Part shown: one piece after another, positions 47,623-60,132 of the stretch
Layout of the letters: the number at the start of each line of letters is the position of its first letter
Numbering within the stretch: position 1 is the stretch's first letter
Assembly: GCA_027625915.1 (NCBI GenBank)
Contig: JANTQA010000011.1
Span: forward strand, 620,001 to 684,000
Reading direction: 5' to 3'
Length of the DNA stretch: 64,000 bases
Source of the DNA: Anaeramoeba flamelloides
Taxonomy: Eukaryota > Metamonada > Anaeramoebidae
Made by a program: the position numbers and the translations under genes
The notes under the pieces: generated by a model
Told to the model about the DNA's origin: nothing
The model's database searches: none
What the model saw: the letters and a program-made list of their open reading frames with translations, nothing else

Positions 47623-50600
47623 ATTTTTTTTAATAATTGCGAGCTTTAGAAATTAATGGGAAAATATAAAGAAAGAAAAAAAAATGATTTGTTAAGAAGA
47701 AAAAAGCCAGTGCCAAAAAAAAAAGAGTAAAAAAAATTTTTTTACTTTTGGTAGTGATTTTTTGAAAAGCAAAGAAAAAAATGATTTTACTTTGATCGAG
47801 TAACTGTTTTGATTTTGTTTGGTCGGATAATTTTAATGTAAAGAAGAGGTTTTTAGAAGATTTGGTTTTTTTAGTAATTTCTGATTGTATTAGATCATGG
47901 TTGAGTCAATTATTTGCTTCAAGTTTTATTTGAGACTCATTAAATTAATGGAAATAGGTTCAATATTTCCAAAGTTTCTTTAAAATTGCTACTTGAAGAT
48001 TAATTTTCAAGTAAATTTGCTACTTTACTTTTTTTCGAAAAACTGAAAATTATCGAGTTTTAAATGCTGAAAAATACTCAAAAGTCAATATACATCATTA
48101 CTATATTAATTTCTTAATTGTCTATAGGGTGGTTTACAATTTTTAGATATTTCGAAATAAGAAGAAAATCAAAATAGAATTGTTTCTCAGTGAGATATAT
48201 GGTAATAGTAAGTGTGATATAATTTCATCACTTTTTCTTTTATCAATTCGAATATATTTCTTTTAATTTAGGGTTATTAGTTAACCCAAATATCGAGCAA
48301 ATTTTTAGAATTTAAAAAGTGCCTAATAAATCAAGAGAAAGCTCAAATAGCAACCTATTTTTGGATATAATTTCTCAAAAAAAAAAAAAAAAAAAGGGAA
48401 AAATAAAAAAAAGTGAAAATTTTTTCGCCAAAAGTATTCAATTATTAGAACTCAGAAGCAATTCTTTTTTGAGTTTCAAATTATTTAGTAATATTAAAAA
48501 ATTGTCAAAAAGCCCTAAAATGATCTTGTAGAAAAAATATAATGAACTAAATATGTGTAGAGAGCATAAAACTTATGTATCAAATAGAATTAGTGTTTAG
48601 AATCATCTTGTTACAATACAATATCTAATTAGGTCTACCCTAGAATTTGGATTCGTTCAATTCAATTGTGTAGTTTAATATCTCGAAATGTTGAATAAAT
48701 TATTAATGATAACTGTGTTGTTAAAAAAACAAAAAAAATTACTGTTGTCAAAATAAAGCATGCAGAAAAGAATTTAGTCTGTGTTTAAAAATAAATATCA
48801 TGTTTTTTTGTTATCGAAGAATTATACATCAACAGAACCGAGAAACTGATAATAAACAATAAATTAAATCTGATATTTGTTTTTTAAAGTTCTATTATTA
48901 AAAGAGAAATTCAAAAAAAGGAAGGATCAAATTAGAAATTTATTTCAAAAAATAGAGTTTATTTTTGTTAACATTTTTATTAATTAAAAAAATAAAAAAT
49001 TTTAAAAAATCATTGTAAATTTTATGAAAAATTTTTTATAAAAATGCGTTCCTAATTGAAATTTTACTGAAAATATCAATGTGTTTACTTTCAAAATTGA
49101 TTTGAACTTAGGTATACTATTGATTAGTACATTTGATGTTACCTTGGAACAAGAAGAAGAAAAAAAAACAGATTATATTTTGAAACACCGATTATAGTCT
49201 TTGTGTACACATTATTTTGATCATTGTAGTTTATTTATCCAATTTAATTGTCTGAGTTGAAAAATAAATTCAACTGAATTATTATTCTACTCGCCAATAG
49301 AACGGTTAACAAGATCAAAAGAAAATTACACTCTTAAATTCTTTGAGATATTAAAACTTATTTTATTTCTGATTATCAGTTTTTCAAATTTGATCCTTCA
49401 AAAATTTTTTTTATTCTTGTATTAAATTTTTTTCAAAAGTTGATTTATCATTAAGTTAGATTTATTTTTCAGACAGGAGTAAGATTATACAATATTTTAC
49501 ATGGAAGACAAAGTATTATAGAATTATTTTTTTTTTAAATTCAATATTGTTTGAAATTGACTTTCTTAAATTTAATTTAATGTTTTTTTTTTTTGATATT
49601 TTTTATTGGTTTACACGAGTTAAACCGATCTAAGTTATGAATAAAATGATTTTTTTGCACAAGAATTGCTAATTAATTCTAATAATGCCTTTTTAACTTT
49701 AACAGTATATATGAATTAAATTTTTGTAAAAAGTGTTCTTGAGAGATATACTTCAAAGTGTGATAAAAAAAAAATTGCTCATTAAAAAATCTACCGAAAA
49801 GTGTTGTTTAACAATTATAAAACATTTCTATTACTACAATTAATATTGGAATGTAATTTTGTATTCCTCCAAACCTTATGTATAAGGTAAACGAAAAAAA
49901 TATTCCAGTATCTTGAATAAAAAAATTCAAAATAAATAGAATACATCTTGTAACGGAAATATAAGTAAAAATTATATTATAAAATTATTACAATAAAAGA
50001 TTTACTTTTTAAGTTATTTTCAGAAATGAATTATTTGTTAAAAAAATTTGATACATTTTTTCCCTTTTTTGAAAAGTTCAAAGAACAACATATTTCTAAT
50101 TCTTAGAAAAAAATAATATTTTATTTGGCAAAATAAAGAAACCATTATTGTTTTTGAAGGTTTTGTTAAAAAGGATTTTAAAAATAAAACTATAAATTTT
50201 TGAAATAACTCAGTTTTAAAAATCTACTTAAATTTGAAAAAAATTATAATAAATTTTCAAAAAAATTTTAAAAAATGAATTTTTTTTATTTCATACAGAT
50301 TTTGAAAACAATTTTTTCTTTTTATTGAACAAAAAAAGATGAGAAAAAAAATCAAACAAAGAAACTAAAAATTCCCCAAAAAATAAATTTGTAAAAAATG
50401 AAATTTCAATTCTTAACTTTTGGAAATTCTTTTTGATTTGAATATATTGGTTAATCAATGATTAATCACAAAATCTTATTTTTTTCATTGGGTTATTAAT
50501 ATAATCAAGATTGAATATATCGATGAACTTTACAATTATTTCTCAAATTTTTTAAAAGGTTTTAAAACAAATAAAACAAATTCAAATCAAAAATTCTAGA

Positions 50601-51801
50601 ATAAGATAAATTTCAAAAATAGGTGCAGATTTTTCATCAGAAAATAATTTGTTTAATTGTTTATTTTTTTTTTTTGAATAATAATGTATTTTGATAAAGT
50701 GTTTCGAGAGAATAACTAATATAGATTAATAAATAAAAATATAATGTAATCATTTTATTTTTTGAAAGTTAAATGAAAAAAGAAACAAATAATAATCGCA
50801 AAGTTTGTCCCTAATTTTGAAATTTGGCTTAGAAGAATAAATGAAAAATAATAGATATTATCAAATAACTGATTTTAATAAAAAAAGTTTGTTATTTATA
50901 CTCTGAGAATTCAAAAAAAATATTGTCAAATCTTTTATTGTTCAAGAAATTTTAGAAATATTTGACAATAAAATCAATAATCAATTTTTTCTGATCTTCA
51001 ATGGATACTATATTTGATTTATTTGTATGGAATTTAAATTTACATTATTCCAATTTTTCCTTTTTTTTTTTTTTTGAGGATAATGATTAATTTTTAAAAA
51101 ATGAGCTTCTTTTTCTTAAAAAAACTGTTTTGATTGGAGAAACTTTGTTACTTTTTTTTTTTTCAATCAAAAATTGAAAAAAAGGATCTGATCTTTTTTT
51201 GTAAATATTTATGGGAAACAATGAATTCTTTGTATAAATGATAACTCATTTATCTAAAGTTGAGAGAATTTATTTGTTTATGAAGTTTAATGAAAACCTT
51301 TGTGAAAAAACCGACCTTATTACCTTGGGGGAAATAAATAAATATGATTTACTTCTCACTTTAGACAATCCTTTTTTATTGTTTGACTTATTGTTTTTTC
51401 AATACTATTGTTATTTATCTACTTTTACAATTGGCAAGATCCCAGTCTTCTTTCAAAAAATGAAAATTTACTAGATTCAAGAAGTTTGTTGTTTTTTTAC
51501 CTATTCCCTTAAAAAAAATAGAAATTTCAAATCTCCAGGAATTTTACAAAATAAACAAGAAAAAAAATCTCATAGACTTTTAACAAAGCTTTTGACTTTT
51601 AAAACATGTCTCTCCTTTAAAAGTAGTGGAAAGTGTTTGAAAGGATTAAAATTGTTTAAAAGGGTTTGAAAGCTGATAAAAAACAATTAAATTTAATCGA
51701 TTGAAAGATTTTATAATTCATTTTTCTGAAATTTTCTTTTTAATAAAAAAGAAATTTTTTTTTCTTCTTTGCCTCCAAGGTTTTGATTTTAAATCTCCAA
51801 G
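47623..51801. other. Divergent spacer between DPE2 and the unknown 51.8-kb gene
   Basis: About 4.2 kb of A/T-rich DNA containing both promoters. I found no copies of element families A-F here, in contrast to the introns. The open frame 51238-51474 has no family resemblance and is treated as chance. Otherwise I see nothing in it. Confidence 0.6.
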
Positions 51802-52794
51802 ATGACTGATTATATGAAACTATTAGAAACTGTTGTAACAAAAAGAACTGAAAATTTCAAATATTTAAAGAGGATCCATGAAGGTGGTGTTTATTGGCTG
51901 AACGTAGGGCTTGTAACAACTGACAATATTATGAAGTACTACCGATCTTCACAAGATCTCCTCAAAAAAAGGTTTGTAACTACCCTTTTTTTATCACAAA
52001 AAAAATAAAAAAAGAAAATTCTTTTTTTTTTTGGTTCAAACAGCAAAAAAATAATTAATACTTAAACACACTGGCGAAAAATAATAACAAAAAAAATCTT
52101 CCTTATTAAATTTAAGAATCAAAAAAATTTAAATTTCCAAACAAGTCCCAACCTAACCAAAAAGAAATTCTCTTTTTCTTTTTCAATAATTATTCCAAAA
52201 AAAACAAAAAACAAAAAAAAAAACAAATATAAAAGAGTGCATTTATTCTTTTTCTTAGGATTAAGTTTAGGGCCATTTTTACAAATTCCCAACGGATCAT
52301 TGTATTTGCACTCACTAAATTGCCTTTTAGATGAATTTTCTACAAAGTTTAAAGTGAAAAAGCATAAGAAAGTGAAACTACCACTAAACGAAGAAGACGA
52401 GAAATTTTTGAATTCAAGAAATGTCATTTCAGGCTCGTCAAACGAAAAACATAAATTCTTAATGATTCCAGATGTCAACACAGAGAATTTTGATTATCTT
52501 CAAATCGTTTATGCATTATTTGATCTACTTTCTCATCTTTCAAGAAAATATTTAGATCCTAACTGCGAAAACAAATTATTCTATGAGTGCATTGTATCCA
52601 TTGATGATTGGTTTTATAAATTAATCATTAAACCAATTGTAAAGGAAATCCATGAAATTTCGGCTTCAATGATCATCCGTGAATTAACCACTTTTGACCC
52701 TCTTTTTAATTCTGCCTTCCAAGGGTTTTTAAAGGTCAAAAACGAAATGATCGAAGATAAAGATCAAAAAAAAGAAATAAAACAAGAAAATTAA
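51802..52794 (+). CDS. Unrecognised helical protein, two exons
   Basis: I do not recognise the family. Exon 1 (51802-51971) encodes a compact, conserved-looking stretch: KRTENFKYLKRIHEGGVYW then LNVGLVTTDNIMKYY. Exon 2 contains GLSLGPFLQIPNGSLYLHSL, FDYLQIVYALFDLLSHLSRK and ECIVSIDDWFYKLIIKPIVK, all with heptad-like helical spacing, and ends in a charged K/E/D tail. The obvious T-rich acceptor (TTCTTAG, exon at 52259) breaks the frame; the A-rich AG at 52234-52235 keeps it (phase 2, AG+A), giving 242 residues and a 264-bp intron. No signal peptide, clear TM or catalytic motif. The codon use and amino-acid mix are clearly coding. It stands alone between two long spacers. Which acceptor is used, or whether a homopolymer error shifts the frame, is unresolved. 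Confidence 0.72.
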
Positions 52795-54304
52795 TTCATT
52801 TTTTATAATTTTTTGAACACAACCAGAGATCTTTTACAATAAACTCCAATCCAAAAATTTGGATAGAGCCAAAATCAAAAATTGGTGGGGTGGGTCATAA
52901 TGTTTTTGTATTTTTCCAAAGCTTCATATTAAATCTCATTCCAGTTTCTCAGTTTCGAGGTTTTTAGATATAATCCTTTTTATACTAATAAAAGAAGGAA
53001 AAAATAATCGGAGTGTGTCCAAAATGATGAAATGAGTAAAACCAAAAAATGTATTGGTAAATTTGTTGAAATTTCACCAACAATTATTGATCTATCAAAT
53101 GATTAAATAACATCAACTAATTGTAATTAGTTTTTCTATTGACCTAAAATCACCTTTAACCTTATATACCCTTCACTAAATTTTCGATATTTTTTATTTT
53201 TTCTAATTTCCGGAAATCAACACTTAAAATAATATTAGCTCTTATTTGAATAGTAAAAATTGAATGGGAATTGTTGATCAATTAACTAGAAAAGAGAAAA
53301 AATTCAAAGAGAATAAACTGAAACAATTTTTATTTATTATGGAAACATATTTAAAAATCTAGTAATTTGGAATTGAAATGAAGAGTTACAGGTTGAAATT
53401 TAAATTAAACATTGTTAAAAAAGTTTAGGTATTCGGTTTTTTGATCATAAGAGATTGATCTAAAATAGATTTGTAATGTGAAAAAACGAAATTAAGTAAA
53501 ATACAACATTTTTTCAAAACATAAGAAGATATTTATTTTATTTTTTTGGAATAATTTTTTTTGGAAAAGTAACTATTTCAATTTCAAATTCTAATGGATA
53601 AAAAGGAGATTTTGAATAGAGTAAGACGGGGCACGTTAGTTGTATACACCTTTTTAAGTTAAATTTTCTTTAAATAATTAAATGTTTGATCGGCATGGGG
53701 GATTTGGTACTCTTTTACATTAATGGGGTTAAGCTTTTGAGATTATTTATCATAAATTGAGTTGTGAAAATGGCAAATATATGCGTGTATGAAAACCATT
53801 TATAAGTTGTATATTTGAGTTGGCAGTTATTAGATTTTGTCTTTTTTTTTTTTCGATTGTGGATAATCACAAAAAATGAGAATTTAATTTATCAATTAGT
53901 AAGAAATAGTTCTGAAATTTTCAATTTTGGTTTTAAATTTGGTTTATTTTGGTGTTATATATTCCACTCGGTACTAAAAAAAGAGGTTTAATTGTTTCAT
54001 AAAAAAAAAAAACAATTAATTTTTTTTTTTTTGCAAAACAAAATGGGTTTTCTTTTTTTGTACAAATTTTACAAGAAAAACAGACTAAAGTTATATCCTT
54101 TGATTGGTTTTTCAATTATTGTGATTGTTGTAAATAAAAAATAAGTAATCCTTTGGATTTATTTTTATTTTTTTTTTCTAATTAAAGTTAACGATTCTGT
54201 ATGTTTTGTATAACCAAAAAAAGTGAATCAAAATGAAAGTATAGCAATATCAAAATCAAATTTATATGTATTTATATTCATTTAAAAAAAAAATAAGAAT
54301 TAAT

Positions 54305-55612
54305 ATATGTATATATCCCTTAGCACCCCGGATTTACCTAAAGTTCATCAAGTTTATTAAAAAAGATTTAAAAGGTTTTGATTTACACATATATTTATTT
54401 TCATATATGTCTTTAATCTAGATTTGAATAATAATAAAAATTCAAAATAATTCAAAGATAAAGTAGTTATGTTAGGTATTGTTTTTTTGTGTTTGGAAAA
54501 CAGAATAATTGTTCATTTTTGCATTGTTTATAAAGATATTTATTTTTTTGTATATTTTATAAATAATTAGTTTTATTACAGTGATAGTAATACAAAATAC
54601 AATACATTGGTTTATAAATAATATCTATTAAACAATGTTGTTAATTTTATGATAAAAAAAAATAAATAAAAAAATATTTTACTGAGAAATTTGTAATTTT
54701 TTTATTTGATAAATTTTTAATAAATATTGAATCTAGAAAAATATGAAATTCATTTCTTTCGGCCAAAATTCTTTGTTTAATATGAATAAATGTATAAAAA
54801 TTATATTTAAACAATATGTAATACTTGAGCAAATAAAAAAATAAATAAAAATTGTAAAATAATTTCATTTATTACATTGTGAATTAAACAAGTGAAAATT
54901 TTTTTAATTGATTAGGTAATTAACACTAAATTTAAAAATAAAAATAAAGAATAACCATTAAATATCATTCAAAGATAATACAATAAATCCAACAAAACAG
55001 TTTTTTTTTGAAAATTGCTTTGTTTATAAAAATTTGTATGATATATTTGTAAAAAAATTTAATTTTTCAATCTAAATTAATAAAGATCTTGGAAAATGAT
55101 TTTTGATATCTGGACTCTTATCTAATACTTTTATTTAATTTATTTCTAGATTTTAAAAGTTTTAAAATTAAAAAATAGTTAAAATTAAAATAATAAATTA
55201 TTAATCTAACTCGAACTATTGGCCAAATCGTTTAAATTTGAAAAAAATACTTGTTGAAAAAATTGTCAAATTTTACAATGAAAAATAATATTTTTTATTC
55301 AATTTATATATTTTTTTTATTTTTAAATTATTTAAAATCAAATAAATATATTTCCATTAGGTAGTAATCAATAGATAAAAAAGATTTTCTATGTGGTGTT
55401 AAAATATCTTTTGTAATGAATAAATTATTCAATAAGGTATTTTAGGCAATTTCAGGGAATTTGTGGCTCAAAAAAAAAAAAAAACTTTCCAGGAAAGTTT
55501 GATGTGTTTTTTTCATTAAAAGTTAAGAACTTTTTGATGTGTAGACAAACTTTTCAAAAAAATAAATTGATTTTTTGTGCATAATTTGGATGGAAAAATA
55601 ATAAAATCACGG
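54305..55612 (+). repeat. 1.3-kb dispersed direct repeat, copy 2
   Basis: Partner of 18208-19525, same orientation, with gapped identity across the whole length. No open frame, no terminal inverted or direct repeats seen. Confidence 0.75.
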
Positions 55613-55865
55613 GAACGAAGTAAAATGTTTCAATTGTTGCAAATTTACTTTCAAGTTATTGTTTTATTGTGTGTAACTATACAATTTGTAATTATAAATG
55701 TTTCTTTTTAAGATAATTTTTTATAAATTTTATATCTTATAATCCTTTGATAACATTTCAAATTAAAAAAATTGTTTGAAAGGCAATTTGTATATTTTGG
55801 GTGATAATGGGTATTCATCGAGACTAGATTTTTCGATAAAAATAGTTCAAATTCTTTTTATGTTA

Positions 55866-56061
55866 CAGTCAGTTCCACTTTTAAGGCACAAACTTGCAAC
55901 GAAATTTAAGGAACACAAAAAATCTCAAATTAAGGCACAAAATTCAGATTCTAGTAAAATAAATTGTAAAAAAAAAAATTCCAAATTTTGTGCCTTAATT
56001 TGAGATTTTTTTGTGCCTTAAATTTCTTTGAAAGTTTGTGCCTTAAAAGTGGAACTGACTG
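55866..56061 (+). mobile_element. Family B foldback element copy 5 (196 bp)
   Basis: Best-preserved copy: CAGTCAGTTCCACTTTTAAG at the left, its complement at the right, TA at 55864-55865 and 56062-56063. Each arm has three TTAAGGCACAAA-like units spaced 24-25 bp, and the arms pair almost to the centre. Confidence 0.9.
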
Positions 56062-57081
56062 TAATAATCAATAAAAGGGGTTAAATAAAAATATAAATTT
56101 AAATATTTAATTTGTATTTTTAAAAAAACGTCATATTTCATATTTCATTTCTTCTTAATTATTTTTTTTTTCCTACGATCCCAAAAAAAAAATTCAGAAA
56201 ATACTTCAAAAAATCTATATCGAATTAAATACAATATTGCTGTGAAAGAATTACAATATATATGTTCTTGTATTTCTTATTTAGAAAATGAATATGTAAT
56301 TAAAAATAAATTAATGTGATAAAATCGATTATAGAGATAATTATATTTTTAGAAGTGAAAATCACACTCTAAATATGATTTAATTAAAATTATTATAAAG
56401 TAATGTAAGCATAAATGAAAATATTTGATAATTATTAAAATATATAGCACAAGTAAATTATGTGTATTAGTTAAAAGTTAAAATCAAAATCTTAATAAGA
56501 CCACAAAGAGAATAAAAAAATTAATAAAATGGAAATTAAAATTGTTTTATCAGAATCAACTTGTAAAAAAAAATAAAAAATGTTATTCTTTATTAAAAAT
56601 TTCCAAAATTACAGTCAGGTTATTTTTGGTTGGTGATATTTGATTTCGCAATTATCCAAGAAGGTTCATTTAGTAAGATCGTTGTACTTTCTTTTTTTTC
56701 TTTTTGAACTTGATTTTTTTTTAGAAACTTGGATATTTTTTGTCTTTTTCATTTATTTTTTATTTTTAAGTTATCCATGGTATCGCATTTTGGTAGCACA
56801 GAATTAACAAGTAATCGCGTTGTTTTTTTTTTTTTTTTCCTTGGTAAATTTTATTACCAATATATAGAAAATTCATTTAGTAAAAAAATGATGAAACATA
56901 AAAAAAAAAATCATTAATTTCTTGATATTATATATAATATTAGATATAATTACTTCTTCTTTACTTGTTTTTATTTTTAACTCTGGGTGTAAAAAAATTT
57001 TTTATAAAATATTAGATAACCCTAAACTTTTTAATTTCTAAAGAATTTGTAAATGAATTTCAAAATCCAATATTCATTTCA

Positions 57082-57930
57082 TTCATCTAATTCTAATTTT
57101 GGTTGAAAAAATACGATTTTTTTTTAAATGATACTCTATCAAAAATAAAGATTTATTGGGTGACCTTGTTTGATATTAAAACGGTTTATTTTCCATTAAA
57201 ATGAGAATTCAAAAAAACAAAACAATCTTGACTTCTGATATCATTTTTTCTCAAATTATCTAAAGTTGTGAGTTCAAATTTCTGTGGTTGTTTTTTTGAT
57301 TCAGAGAATTCAATCATTTTATAGTAATCTTTTAAAACAATATTCTTTGTTTTACTTGGTTTGATAAAAATATTTTAAAAAAGAATTTTGTTAACAAATT
57401 TGAAAAAAATATTTTCGAAAATAATAATAAATAGTAATGGGGTGAGAAATTCAAGGTAATAAATTGTATGGATTCATACAAATTAAGAAGATAAAGAAAA
57501 CAAATCTTCAAAAATAGGCTTTTATCTATTTTTTTTTTTTTTCACATTTTATTTATTTCAACAAATTTATTTGGAAAGGTGATCTTTTGGGTTTGGTCTT
57601 CTAAAAGAAAATATTTGATTTAAATAGACACCTTTTGGTGTATATTTTTTTTGCTTTATTTTTGTATTAATTTTAACCGTTCACTTGAACACTTTTCTAG
57701 ATCCATAACCCTTATTTAATAAAACCCAAAATTTCATCAAAAAAATACTGTTCAGAAATTTTAAAAATAAAAGATTCAACTCTGAGTCACTTTGGTTCTT
57801 ATTAAAAATATTGTAACAAATTGAATTTTTGTTTCAAACTTATAATAAACATTTGGTGGCACTCAAAATATCTTTTTTCAGTAAGGTTCGCACAATTAAA
57901 ATTTTTCATAAGGGTAAAATGTACCTACTT
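57082..57930 (+). pseudogene. 0.83-kb dispersed repeat, copy 2 (frame of copy 1 broken)
   Basis: Partner of 34115-34945. The region equivalent to the copy-1 open frame is still alignable (TTTGGTCTTCTAAAAGAAAA, TTCTAGATCCA, AAAAGATTCAACTCTGA) but has in-frame stops, for instance where copy 1 reads TTT CAA ATG this copy reads ATT TAA ATA, and there are indels. If copy 1 is a gene, this is its pseudogene; otherwise both are decayed repeats. Confidence 0.5.
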
Positions 57931-58741
57931 TCTTTATTACCAAAAGAAAACTATTTGTTTTTTTAATTTAGTTCAACGGTTATGTAGAGAATTTTTCGTT
58001 TTTGATTTCTAAGACCCTTGCTATTTAAGAAAAATAAATAAGAAAAAATAAATCATTTAGTTTTTTAGAATCTCAAACTCAAATTTGTAGAAATGAACTT
58101 TTCCAAGAAGCTGTTTTAAGATGAATTTTTTTTTCGTGAGTAGATTTTGTTCGTTCATTTTATTTTTTACGATCTTTATTTTTTAAACAGAAAGTCGCAA
58201 GTAAATTTAGATCCTTTTATTTTTCAATTAATTGTAGTTGTAGTTCAAAACTATGTTTGTAACAAAATTTTTGAAAAGTTATACAGACACATTTAAATAA
58301 AGGATAACAATCCAAATGTATTTGGAACTATTTTTGAATTTATCAGTCTTGTTGAGAAGATTTCAAAAAAAATTCTTTTATTTCAGAATTCTCAAACCGA
58401 GGAGGACTTTTTCTTATTTTGAATTAAGAGGCAAGTTGATAAGATACTTTCTGATTTTAAAAAAAAGACAAAATGTTGAAAAGGACTAAATAAGAAAAGT
58501 TTTTTCTTGTTCAAAATTAAATGGTGAAGAATTAAAAACGTCCATTTTGAGATCAGTTTCGTTTTCTTGAGTTAGTTTAATTTCTAAAAAAAGTTCTATT
58601 TTTCGAAATAAAATTGTAAAAAAGAAGGCATTTACAAAATAAAAAGAAAAATACTTCCATTTTGATGCCAAGGTATGTAGTGTTTTGTACCCTTTAAACA
58701 AATTTTTGTTTGAGAAAATACTGGTGAGCTGAGTGAGGATA

Positions 58742-58902
58742 CTGGTATTTGAAGTCTAAATGGGAAAATATTTTCAATTCATTTTCCTTATTTATGACAA
58801 ACAGAGTTTCCCTACAGGGCCAGGTTGTAAATTGGAGTTTTGTTTGAAAAAGGAAATTGTAAACCAAGTGAAAAAATTTCCCATTTGTAATTCAAATACC
58901 AG
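58742..58902. mobile_element. Family D element copy (161 bp)
   Basis: Ends CTGGTATTTGAAGTCTAAAT and (reverse complement) CTGGTATTTGAATTACAAAT with TA on both sides (58740-58741, 58903-58904). After the arms lies AAATGGGAAA on each side. The interior includes ACAAACAGAGTTTCCCTACA, related to the 60.4-kb repeats. Confidence 0.75.
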
Positions 58903-59399
58903 TAAAGAAATCTATTCAAAAAAATACTTTGTGATTCCCATTGTGAAAAAGAATACATTTAAACAAGATCTTAAATGATTTAAAAGTACACCACAATCTA
59001 ATTTCCGAGACTGCCAAAATCTAACTGTTTTATTTCCTGACTTTTCAAAAATATAAAATATTTTCTGATTTTTTCTTCAATGGTCATATTTGTTGACAGA
59101 GCAGCTTTGAAGAATAAAAAAAAATTGTTTCAGTCCTTTCTATACGCAAATAAGAAAAAAAATATTGAATTTTTTCTCGAGTAGATGACAACAGTGTAGT
59201 TTAACTTAAAGAAATGAATTGGCTCGTACTCTCCCTTCTTTGAGAATTAATAAATAGAATTTGGGTTTCAGTTTTATTTTTTTATTTTTTGTTCTTAATT
59301 TGATTGGATTATTTGCCATTTTTATTGCTTATTCATTCCTTTAACCTTTCCCTTTTTCTAATTTTAAATACACTACAAAATATAATCCTCAAAAAAAAA

Positions 59400-60132
59400 A
59401 TGGGTACTTGTTTTTCTTCAGAATCAAGCGAAGATAGAGCTGCTAACAAACAAAACAAAAAGATCAATGCTAAATTAAAAAAATTAAAAAATCAGATCGA
59501 TGAAGAAATTAAAATTCTTCTTTTAGGTGCGTTTTTCTTGTTTTTATAAATTTTCTTTAAACAATTTTTTTGTTCATTTTTTTTTTTTTTTCAAAGACTT
59601 TTTAAAAAAAAAAACAAAGAAAAAAAAAATTATTCGATAAATAAAAACACAAGAACATTTTCCAAACCACAAAACCATTCACAAATAGAACAACAAAACA
59701 AAACAAAACAAAACAAAATAAAAAAAAAAAAAAAAAAATCTTGTTTGTTCACAACAAACAACCCTTATTCCTTCCAATTTATTTTTTATTTTATTTTTTT
59801 TTTTGTTTTTGGAATCTGTTTGTTTCTTGTGCTTCAATTTCCCAATCGACTAATACCTAAATTTCCAATCCAAACTTAATTATTTTTTTTATTTTTAATC
59901 CAAACTTCCGGATTAATGATCAACAAACCTTTCTGCAAAAATTAAAACAATACTAGGTGCTGGAGAGTCAGGAAAGTCGACCTTGTTTAAGCAAATGAAA
60001 CTTCTTCAAGATGGAAATTTTGATGATGAAGATTATGAACATTTCATTACTATAATCCGACAAAATACCGTTTCACAAATGAAAGTCTTGATTATGGCTG
60101 CCGAACAAATGTCGATTCCAATTGAAAACAGT
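59400..60132 (+). CDS. Heterotrimeric G-protein alpha subunit, 5' part
   Basis: GTP-binding alpha subunit acting below seven-helix receptors at the plasma membrane. Exon 1 (59400-59526) begins MGTCFSS: Gly2 is a myristoylation site and Cys4 a likely palmitoylation site, as in Gi-type subunits, and ends in the beta1 strand EEIKILLLG. Exon 2 starts at 59957 after a 430-bp intron (phase 1) and supplies the P-loop GAGESGKST followed by LFKQMKLLQDGN, the canonical G-alpha alpha1 helix, then the start of the helical domain (NTVSQMKVLIMAAEQMSIPI). A GTAATT donor at 60133 is the likely end. The rest of the protein (RTKTTG, DVGGQ, NKKD, TCAT motifs, ~260 residues) is not visible before 64000, so either a very long intron follows or the gene is incomplete here. 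The ATG chosen is the one giving MGxC; the longer upstream frame is leader. Confidence 0.85.
59693..59719. repeat. (AAAAC)n run in G-alpha intron 1
   Basis: Five or so pentamer units, followed by an A homopolymer of about 18 bases. Confidence 0.85.

Larger units (their letters stand above)
52795..59399. other. Long spacer with duplicated segments and elements
   Basis: No gene supportable over 6.6 kb. It is a mosaic of copy 2 of both dispersed repeats (54305-55612 and 57082-57930), element B5 (55866-56061) and element D1 (58742-58902). Short frames here (for example 57821-58012 and 58486-58701) lie in repeats or A/T runs. Confidence 0.65.

Noticed and set aside
44681-47656. Plus-strand and shifted frames over DPE2
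   Set aside because: All are shadows of the 1016-residue GH77 frame, which has all catalytic residues in order.
51238-51474. 78-codon plus-strand frame upstream of the 51.8-kb gene
   Set aside because: No family resemblance and ends in hydrophobic F/L runs; expected by chance in this composition.
52119-52481. 120-codon minus-strand frame
   Set aside because: Antisense to exon 2 of the unrecognised gene and its intron.
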